Assembly (NCBI GenBank): GCA_035319765.1
Contig: DATHCB010000028.1
Coordinates: 1 to 9,773 of the forward strand
Reading direction: 5' to 3'
Source: DATHCB01 sp035319765
GTDB taxonomy: Archaea > Thermoproteota > Bathyarchaeia > Bathyarchaeales > SOJC01
DNA: 9,773 nucleotides
The position numbers and the translations under genes are program-made. The notes below the pieces were generated by a model. It did no database searches and had not been told where the DNA came from. It saw only the letters and a list, made by a program, of their open reading frames with translations. How positions within the stretch are numbered: the first letter of the stretch is position 1; the number at the start of each line of letters is the position of its first letter. Shown here piece by piece: positions 5,038 to 9,773 of this stretch.

Positions 5038-5727
5038 ATGTCTAAGCATGTAGTTCAGGCAGAAGATCTTAAGAAAACATATATGCTTGGCAAAGTGCCT
5101 GTCGAAGCCCTCAAAGGGGTCAACTTAAGCGTTGAGGCTGGCGAGTTTCTTTCTATCCTCGGACCTTCAGGCAGCGGAAAATCTACCCTCCTTAACCTTA
5201 TAGGAGCGTTAGATAAGCCAACCTCAGGGACATTGCTAATCGAAGACGTAGACGTGTCAAAGTTGAGCGACAACCAGCTAACCGACCTCCGCGCCAAAAT
5301 CGGTTTCGTGTTTCAGTTCTTCAACCTAATCCCCCGCCTAACAGCCAAAGACAACGTAGAACTCGCCATGAGCATAGCTAACACAGGCAAGAAGGAAAGA
5401 GCCAAGCGTGCAGAGCAGCTCCTTGAAACAGTTGGCTTAAAGGATAGAATGAACCATAAACCCGCGGAACTCAGCGGCGGCCAGCAACAACGTGTAGCCA
5501 TCGCCCGCGCCTTGGCCAATGAACCCCGCTTCATGCTATTAGATGAACCCACAGGTAACATTGACTCCAAGACTGCGCAGGAAATCATAGGCATAATTAA
5601 ACGAGTGAACGCTGACGGTGTGACCGTAATAATGGTGACGCATGACCAGCGTTTAGCAAGGGAGGCTTTCCGTACGGTTGAAGTTTTTGATGGCATGATA
5701 GGCAAACACGAGGTGGACCACAATTGA
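5038..5727 (+). CDS. ABC exporter ATP-binding protein, MacB/LolD type
   Basis: A 229-residue cytoplasmic ATPase that powers the partner permease encoded immediately downstream. All the nucleotide-binding motifs are present: Walker A GPSGSGKST at 42-50, Q-loop Gln93 (FVFQFFNLIP), signature LSGGQQQR at 145-152, Walker B FMLLDEPTG from 165 with catalytic Glu170, D-loop NIDS, and switch His202 in MVTHD. The QFFNLIP.LTA.DNVELAM stretch and overall length are those of the LolD/MacB/FtsE class, which drives mechanotransmission or extrusion rather than uptake. TGNID replaces the more common TGNLD, a mild change. Its stop codon overlaps the permease start (TTGA), so the two are translationally coupled and should be made in equal amounts. 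The substrate is unknown. Confidence 0.96.
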   Translation: MSKHVVQAEDLKKTYMLGKVPVEALKGVNLSVEAGEFLSILGPSGSGKSTLLNLIGALDKPTSGTLLIEDVDVSKLSDNQLTDLRAKIGFVFQFFNLIPRLTAKDNVELAMSIANTGKKERAKRAEQLLETVGLKDRMNHKPAELSGGQQQRVAIARALANEPRFMLLDEPTGNIDSKTAQEIIGIIKRVNADGVTVIMVTHDQRLAREAFRTVEVFDGMIGKHEVDHN

Positions 5728-6956
5728 AGACGAGAGACATTCTAGGATACGCGTTTGGCGCAATTAAGATGCGCAAACTTCGTTCAGCCCTAACCACGGC
5801 AGGAATCATTATCGGCATAGCAGCCATCGTTGCCTTACTTTCGGTTACTCAAGGCCTAGAGGCAACCTTGGTAAGCACTTTTCAGCAGGGATTGTCGGCT
5901 AACGTGTTGACTGTTACAGGGAATAACATTCCGCTCTACGCCAACTACACTAACCAAATCATGGCAATTCCATCAGTATCGCAATACATCACGGCTGCTT
6001 CGCCGGTGATTGCGCAAGCGGGCTACATTACAAACAGCTCACGATCAACTCTTCAAGTCACCATTGTGGGTTTTAACTTTACTGAGGTTGAAGAGGATTA
6101 CCCAGCAATCTTTGCGTATGTAGAGGCTGGAAGCATTCCGCTTAACCCGCCCGATAACGCTGTTGTTGTCGGTGCAAAAATAAGCAACCTGAACTTGAAC
6201 GGAACTATATTCGTTAACGTGGGTGATCCGTTATACGTTACTACACAGGTACCTATAGCAAATAAAACATACATCGGAAATGTCACGGCGGTCCTTAAGC
6301 CAGTAGGCTTCAGCTATGGCGGGCCATCGGACACAGGCGTCTATATACCCATAAATCAAGCGGAGAAATATTTCGGGACGGATCAGCTTTCCCAAATAAT
6401 TGTCATACTCAAGAACAGCAACAACGACACGATCACGAAAGTGTCTAACGCGATAACGAACTATTTCAAAGGCCAAGTCACCGTTGAATCGTCGGCTGCA
6501 ATCATTAGCACTATAAGATCTGCTATCTCGTCGACCGACGTAGTGGTAGTCGGAATCGCTGCCATCTCCTTGCTCGTGGCCGGCGTAAGCATAATGAACA
6601 TTATGATCGTATCGACGATTGAACGTACGCGAGAGATCGGCATTCTAAAGGCTTTGGGGATGAAAAGCAGAACGGTGCTGACCACTTTTCTCTGCGAATC
6701 GGCTATAACCGGTTTAATAGGTGCGTTGGCCGGCTTAGGACTTGGCTTGGGTATAGCGAACATTATCGCACTAGTTAGTCCCAGAGACAACGCGATTCAA
6801 ATAAACGGCATTGGGGTCAAGATTACACCGGTTCTCACGCCTGAAATGGTAATCTTAGCGTTGGTTTTCGGCATGGGCGTGAGCATACTGTTCGCTGTGT
6901 GGCCAGCCCGGAGGGCATCGAAGCTTGAGGTCGTGGATGCTTTACGATACGAGTAG
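5724..6956 (+). CDS. ABC exporter permease, MacB/FtsX type
   Basis: A 410-residue membrane protein, partner of the ATPase upstream. An N-terminal helix (about 22-44, TTAGIIIGIAAIVALLSV) is followed by a large extracytoplasmic MacB-like domain (about 45-265, with several N-x-S/T sequons). Then come the three C-terminal helices of the FtsX domain: about 272-297; about 320-352 after ERTREIGILKALGMKSRTVL; and about 373-394, ending in the family signature PARRASKLEVVDALRYE. One such subunit dimerises to form a four-plus-four-helix exporter. The start is a TTG at 5724 overlapping the ATPase stop, with GAGGTGG as ribosome site seven bases upstream. No MacA-like adaptor is encoded nearby, which is usual for single-membrane archaea. 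The probable role is extrusion of a peptide, lipid or drug, or envelope signalling. Confidence 0.95.
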   Translation: MKTRDILGYAFGAIKMRKLRSALTTAGIIIGIAAIVALLSVTQGLEATLVSTFQQGLSANVLTVTGNNIPLYANYTNQIMAIPSVSQYITAASPVIAQAGYITNSSRSTLQVTIVGFNFTEVEEDYPAIFAYVEAGSIPLNPPDNAVVVGAKISNLNLNGTIFVNVGDPLYVTTQVPIANKTYIGNVTAVLKPVGFSYGGPSDTGVYIPINQAEKYFGTDQLSQIIVILKNSNNDTITKVSNAITNYFKGQVTVESSAAIISTIRSAISSTDVVVVGIAAISLLVAGVSIMNIMIVSTIERTREIGILKALGMKSRTVLTTFLCESAITGLIGALAGLGLGLGIANIIALVSPRDNAIQINGIGVKITPVLTPEMVILALVFGMGVSILFAVWPARRASKLEVVDALRYE

Positions 6957-7106
6957 TCGATCTGAGGTTGTCTGCTGTCTGTTCGTATGCAGAAAGGATA
7001 ACTGGACAGATGAAAGAGAGTTAGTGAGAGCCAGCGTTGGTTTGTGAGAGAGCGAAGGGATAAGGTTTATGCAACCAGTTAGATTCTGATCGCGCGTGCT
7101 TCCACA

Positions 7107-7210
7107 CTCACGAGGCGCGTGAGCGCGCTTGTAGGCACAATTGCCCCAAACTAAATCTTAAGTAAGAGCTGATTTTCCCTCTTTTCCGATCTTTAGTCCC
7201 CCATTTTTTA
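7107..7210 (+). terminator. Hairpin and T-rich stretch after the exporter operon
   Basis: CTCACG (7107-7112) and CGTGAG (7118-7123) form a tight hairpin, flanked by CGCGCG and GCGCGC arms. From 7172 the plus strand turns pyrimidine-rich (TTTTCCCTCTTTTCC) and ends in six Ts at 7204-7209. Archaeal transcription stops at such T-runs, so this is a plausible end for the exporter transcript and lies at the 3' edge of the convergent HPP gene. Confidence 0.35.
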
Positions 7211-7717
7211 TTGCCTACGGTTGACGCTGTTGCTGCCCGTGTGGAATCCCGTGTCAATTCGTCTTACCAGGGTATGAATTCCAATTATAATGCCGAGGAC
7301 TACGATGGAAGCTAGTAAGAACGAGATCGTCGTGTGTATGATATATGAAAAAATCGTTAGTGCTATAGCTGGAGGGTGTTTGAACCTCGTGAAAGAAATG
7401 AATGCGGATACGATGACCACGTTGAGCAGTACTGCCAAAGCGGAGTGCCCGTAGAAGTATTTGAGAACCTCGGTAGATAAGATCACGATCGTATAGGATA
7501 AGACGATGCCCTCCGGCTTTGAGAACTCGCTCTTTCTCACGAACGTCGCCAAATACGCGGTGACCCCATATGGCGGTGCAAGCAGTAGAAGACCAGTTGA
7601 AGAAGTAATTCCAACTATCAACGAGATAGTCACCAAAAAGATTACGAAGTCAACGACATGTCTTCCCTCGCTTCCAGCACCAAGCTTTGACTCTGATTCC
7701 TCAGTCAATCGACTCAT
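7208..7717 (-). CDS. HPP-family integral membrane protein
   Basis: A 169-residue protein of the HPP family (PF04982-like). A short polar N-terminus (1-20) is followed by about four hydrophobic helices, roughly at 22-46, 68-86, 93-110 and 118-150. Family landmarks are visible: LLLLAPPYGVTAYLATF with the conserved PPYG, SKPEGIVLSY, GHSALAV, and the defining His-Pro-Pro at 114-116 in FKHPPAIAL. The length fits the compact single-domain members. Plant and cyanobacterial HPP proteins have been linked to nitrite transport, but the archaeal role is unknown. The stop faces the exporter's 3' end. A TTTAAGG box only about 24 bp before the ATG suggests a leaderless transcript, consistent with the absence of a correctly spaced ribosome site. 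Confidence 0.85.
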   Translation of the reverse strand: MSRLTEESESKLGAGSEGRHVVDFVIFLVTISLIVGITSSTGLLLLAPPYGVTAYLATFVRKSEFSKPEGIVLSYTIVILSTEVLKYFYGHSALAVLLNVVIVSAFISFTRFKHPPAIALTIFSYIIHTTISFLLASIVVLGIIIGIHTLVRRIDTGFHTGSNSVNRRQ

Positions 7718-7734
7718 GTCCTAGAGCAATGTAT

Positions 7735-7775
7735 CCCTTAAATGCGCGTGCTGTACTAAAAAATGCAATATTGCA
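7735..7775 (-). promoter_or_regulatory. Leaderless-type promoter with an upstream 12-bp palindrome
   Basis: The minus-strand box CATTTAAGGG (7744-7735) lies at the right distance for transcription to begin on the ATG at 7717. About 30 bp further up, TGCAATATTGCA (7764-7775) is a perfect palindrome and a good candidate binding site for a dimeric regulator. Confidence 0.5.
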
Positions 7776-7836
7776 CATTTAAACAGTTACTGACACAACC
7801 AACTAAGAGCTTGCGCTTTGATGTCAAATCTTCCTT

Positions 7837-7980
7837 CTAAACGAATTAAGAGGAATCATTGCCGACATCTTAAAAGGCGCTGAATGCACAGTACGGTATC
7901 CGACAGAAGAAATAAAGAACGCTCACGGACCCTTACGCTTTAAAGACTCGAGATTGATTAGAAAGAGATGGCAAAATGAT
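7837..7980 (+). pseudogene. Possible remnant of a NuoI-like ferredoxin subunit
   Basis: A frame without its own start codon reads LNELRGIIADILKGAECTVR, then YPTEEIKNAHGPLRFKDSR. The pattern of a helix, then T-V-R-Y-P, then a polar turn leading to R/F-basic residues resembles the N-terminal part of NuoI/hydrogenase ferredoxin subunits, just before their first CxxC cluster. The cluster itself is absent, since the frame then runs into the start of the small membrane protein. This is a weak resemblance over fewer than 45 residues and could be chance. No other gene is visible in the gap 7718-7975. Confidence 0.22.
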
Positions 7981-8119
7981 AAATTGGTGGCTTCTTATTG
8001 GCGTTGGAGTCTTACTCGTTGTTGTTCTCCTCCTGATCGCAGCCCTCATCGAAGCCTACTACTCGGGGAAGCGAGCAAGAGATGGAAAGGGAGACGACTG
8101 GATATGGTCAAGAAAGTAG
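7976..8119 (+). CDS. 47-residue single-helix membrane protein
   Basis: ATG at 7976 to TAG at 8117-8119 encodes a very regular small membrane protein. The N-terminus MINWW leads straight into a long hydrophobic helix (about residues 4-25, LLIGVGVLLVVVLLLIAALI). A charged cytoplasmic tail follows, with AYYSGKRARDGKGDDWIWSRK. The hydrophobic helix, basic tail and tryptophans at both ends are typical of real small membrane proteins. A CTTTAAAG box at 7938-7945 lies about 34 bp upstream, predicting a leader of about 10 bases, with GAGATGG as a weak ribosome site. It may act as a regulator or assembly partner for a membrane complex, but nothing nearby identifies which one. Confidence 0.6.
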   Translation: MINWWLLIGVGVLLVVVLLLIAALIEAYYSGKRARDGKGDDWIWSRK

Positions 8120-8253
8120 ATAAGTATCGTAGGAACAGAAGATTGAAAACGTACTCTGATGAGCAATGTTCCTGACCACTTTCATCTCATTTTGACTTTC
8201 TAGGATCGGACTCTGGCCTCCTCCCTCTGTTAATGACAAGATTCCAGCGCGCC

Positions 8254-8826
8254 TTAGACTGTTTTTTCTCTTGCGGTGTCTTCTTTTCTGAGAGATATCT
8301 TCTTGGGCAGTGTTATGGTTAGCACGCCGTTTTTGTAGTCACTTGTCATTTTTTCTGTCGAAACGTTATTGTTTGGCACGTCTATTTTCTTGTGGAAATT
8401 CTTGGCTCTAACTTCGATACTGCCCTCTTCGGCCTTTAGCTGTATGTCCTCTTTTTCTTCACCTGGGAGCTCCAGGTAAATCTTTGTCGCTTTCTCCGCC
8501 TCGAAAACATCTGTTAGTGGTTCGCGTGTCTCTTCAGGCATGTTCTTTGAAAATTCGAAGGGCCGTTCCGGTATTGGTCGTTTCTTTTGTGGCTTCGAGG
8601 GATCAAGTGGTTCCAGTGCTTTGTCGGATCCAAAGCTTCCCATGAAAATCCATCCTTTCATTCCGGGTTCATTGATCTCTTTGGTTTTCCATGTTCCTTT
8701 AAGTTTGCCGCTGTTGGCTTCTTTGAGCATGGCGTCGATTTCTTCCTGAATTTTCTTCGTGAATCTGCTGTTGAGTAGGCCGAAGTTTTCGAAGATTTCG
8801 TCAAAATTTGCGTCAAAAAATGACAT
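8254..8826 (-). CDS. hsp20: Hsp20/alpha-crystallin family small heat-shock protein
   Basis: A 190-residue ATP-independent chaperone that would hold unfolding proteins in oligomeric complexes in the cytoplasm. The alpha-crystallin domain spans about 103-176: TDVFEAEKATKIYLELPG, EDIQLKAEEGSIEVRAKNFH and the hallmark YKNGVLTITLPKK. The N-terminal arm (1-102) is longer than usual, contains a helix with FFDANFDEIFENF, and a proline/lysine-rich section (DPSKPQKKRPIPERPFEF). The C-terminal tail is charged and lacks an obvious canonical IxI motif beyond ITL/ISL. It starts 15 bases after the stop of the upstream regulator gene, with a full AGGAGGTGA ribosome site overlapping that stop, so the two form an operon. 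Confidence 0.93.
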   Translation of the reverse strand: MSFFDANFDEIFENFGLLNSRFTKKIQEEIDAMLKEANSGKLKGTWKTKEINEPGMKGWIFMGSFGSDKALEPLDPSKPQKKRPIPERPFEFSKNMPEETREPLTDVFEAEKATKIYLELPGEEKEDIQLKAEEGSIEVRAKNFHKKIDVPNNNVSTEKMTSDYKNGVLTITLPKKISLRKEDTAREKTV

Positions 8827-8834
8827 TTACTTTT

Positions 8835-8843
8835 TCACCTCCT
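8835..8843 (-). promoter_or_regulatory. Full-length Shine-Dalgarno site overlapping the regulator's stop
   Basis: The minus strand reads AGGAGGTGA, complementary to nine bases of the 16S rRNA tail, eight bases before the Hsp20 ATG. Its first two bases, AG, belong to the TAG stop of the regulator. This arrangement favours high Hsp20 output from the shared mRNA. Confidence 0.8.
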
Positions 8844-9255
8844 AGTATTCGTCCATCTGTCGCAGAGTTTGTATGAAACGGTGTAGTGCAAGGCTCATCA
8901 TGATGAATGTCGTCTGTCCAAAGTTCGAGCAGACGTACTTGCCTCTGCCTGTTTTCTCTAGCAGACCGCTTTCTTCGAGTTTTCTTGAGTTTTCCCAGAC
9001 CGTTTTCGGGTTCAAATCTAGGTCTCGCATAAAATCTGCAAAGCTCATGGTGCGGTTCTCGCCTTCTACCAGTCGCCTCATCATCCTCAAACGGGTCTCA
9101 TGAGACAAAGCGTCAAACAGCTTGGAGAACTTCGCGAATTCGGCTTCCGTGGCTTGGAACTCACTTTCCAGTTCTTCCTTTGGCCAGTCTGCGATAGAGA
9201 GCGGCATATCGAAAAGGACTTTTCCGTCTTGGACAAGTTGCAGTTTAAGCTTCAT
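8842..9255 (-). CDS. Winged-helix transcriptional regulator, probable autoregulator of the hsp20 operon (HSR1-like)
   Basis: A 137-residue DNA-binding protein. After a beta-rich N-terminus (KLKLQLVQDGKVLFDMPLSI) and a charged helix (26-45), an ArsR/HTH_20-like winged helix spans about 45-110. It includes LFDALSHETRLRMMRRLVEG, the second helix MSFADFMRDLDL, the recognition helix NPKTVWENSRKLEESGLL and the wing EKTGRGKYVC. The C-terminal helix (MMSLALHRFIQTLRQM) is likely for dimerisation. Archaeoglobus HSR1, a regulator of the same fold encoded in an operon with hsp20, is the known analogue; the resemblance is by context and fold, not proven homology. A GTG at 9267 is possible, but the ATG at 9255, preceded by GAGG, is preferred. 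Repeated GGTAA boxes on its promoter suggest autorepression. Confidence 0.85.
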   Translation of the reverse strand: MKLKLQLVQDGKVLFDMPLSIADWPKEELESEFQATEAEFAKFSKLFDALSHETRLRMMRRLVEGENRTMSFADFMRDLDLNPKTVWENSRKLEESGLLEKTGRGKYVCSNFGQTTFIMMSLALHRFIQTLRQMDEY

Positions 9256-9272
9256 TGAGCCTCGCACCGATT

Positions 9273-9310
9273 ATTACCGAAAGGTAATTACTATTAGGTA
9301 ACATATAAGG
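9273..9310 (-). promoter_or_regulatory. Promoter and probable operator of the regulator/hsp20 operon
   Basis: The minus-strand box CCTTATATG (9310-9302) predicts a transcript start near 9278. Overlapping it on the plus strand are ATTACC (9273-9278), GGTAAT (9283-9288) and another GGTAA (9297-9301). The first two form an inverted repeat with a four-base spacer, and the second and third are direct copies 14 bp apart. The embedded GTAATTAC is itself a palindrome. A dimer bound here would cover both the TATA box and the start site. Confidence 0.65.
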
Positions 9311-9723
9311 CTATCGCACAACACGAGCTTAGGACGATCTGTGGCACGGCGCCTTCAAAGTACTCTTGGACGTTGCCAGAGATGGCCTCGTCAAAGTGCC
9401 AGAATGAGGGCTAGCGCTTCAAATCCTTCAATCGATACAGACATGCTAATACTGGGCCTTCTTCGCATAGCATGTGCATCTGTTGGGAGCACTATCTAGC
9501 TCGATTCAGCCAGATAGAACCCTTTTGCTCCCGCGCACCATACGCATCAGGAAGAATCATCTCTAATCACCATGACACTTCAAAACTATGAGCCCTTGTC
9601 CACTTCTGGACCATGAGAAGCAAACGAAGTAAACGTGCGCGAAACCGGAACCGCAGATTTTAAATCAAAAAAATCAAACAGTCTTGAGCATAACCAGGCT
9701 TTACACTATCTCTCTGCATTAAC
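9311..9723. other. Gene-free stretch
   Basis: No convincing gene is present. A short plus-strand frame at 9333-9407 reads DDLWHGAFKVLLDVARDGL and a minus-strand 22-codon frame lies near 9418-9483; both could be fragments but match nothing I recognise. A nested hairpin is described separately. Confidence 0.5.
9485..9532. other. Nested inverted repeat predicting a 48-base hairpin
   Basis: The outer arms GGGAGCA (9485-9491) and TGCTCCC (9526-9532) are perfect inverted copies. Inside, CTATCT (9492-9497) pairs with AGATAG (9512-9517), and after one mismatch GCT (9499-9501) pairs with AGC (9508-9510) around CGATTC. Only an eight-base bulge (9518-9525) breaks the stem. The 7-bp outer stem resembles a tRNA acceptor, but the D and T arms are absent. 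Confidence 0.5.
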
Positions 9724-9773
9724 CTATTTCTTGTTCACATACTTTTCGAGGTCAGAAAAAGCGTTGGCCCAGG
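9724..9773 (-). CDS. C-terminal end of a minus-strand gene (cut by window edge)
   Basis: From the right edge the minus strand reads WANAFSDLEKYVNKK and stops at TAG (9726-9724). The amphipathic, lysine-rich ending looks like a natural protein C-terminus. Too little is present to name a family or be certain it is a gene. Confidence 0.4.
   Translation of the reverse strand, partial: WANAFSDLEKYVNKK

Noticed and set aside
7954..8175. 73-codon plus-strand frame from a TTG
   Set aside because: It overlaps the small membrane protein in another frame, and its Arg/Ser/Cys-rich reading looks non-natural.
9485..9540. Possible tRNA gene
   Set aside because: The 7-bp outer stem resembles an acceptor stem and CCA appears nearby, but the D and T arms and the T-loop GTTCRA sequence are missing and the element is only 48 bases long.

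Overview
The window looks archaeal. Most recognisable genes follow AT-rich TATA-like boxes 25-45 bp upstream. Several start at TTG or GTG with GGAG/GAGGTG/GTGAT Shine-Dalgarno sites, and at least one start looks leaderless. A cupredoxin carries an archaeal PEF-type C-terminal anchor, and an HSR1-like regulator/Hsp20 pair is present. The low coding density and mix of families fit an uncultured TACK-type lineage such as Bathyarchaeia. That placement is inference; no rRNA or tRNA was found.

Layout. The left edge (1-122, minus) is the N-terminus of a membrane protein. Next is a small cysteine-rich protein with two DUF1540 motifs (306-587, minus). The gap 588-1089 holds a degenerate tetranucleotide tract and a possible mini transcription unit. 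A secreted or anchored protein built on 24-bp tandem repeats (1090-1674, minus) faces away from a plastocyanin-like blue-copper protein (2203-2751, plus). The gap 2752-3235 contains three hairpins around a perfect (TTAC)7 microsatellite. Two minus-strand genes follow: a two-helix membrane protein (3236-3643) and a zinc-ribbon/NTF2-like protein (3814-4332).

The stretch 4450-4842 (minus) is the C-terminal half of an amidohydrolase-family gene kept in one frame but interrupted by three UGA codons. A MacB/LolCDE-type exporter, ATPase plus permease with overlapping stop and start, occupies 5038-6956 (plus). Then come an HPP-family membrane protein (7208-7717, minus), a 47-residue single-helix protein (7976-8119, plus), and a tightly coupled winged-helix regulator/Hsp20 operon (8254-9255, minus) with a repeated GGTAA operator on its promoter. 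The last 460 bases are nearly gene-free, apart from a nested hairpin and the C-terminal end of another minus-strand gene at the edge.

The window is mostly single-gene units, many concerned with the cell envelope (copper protein, exporter, HPP protein, repeat protein, small membrane proteins), plus one heat-shock module. No mobile element, CRISPR array or obvious defence system was seen. The most unusual items are the UGA-interrupted amidohydrolase remnant, the repeat-built surface protein, the structured intergenic regions and the regulator/Hsp20 operator.
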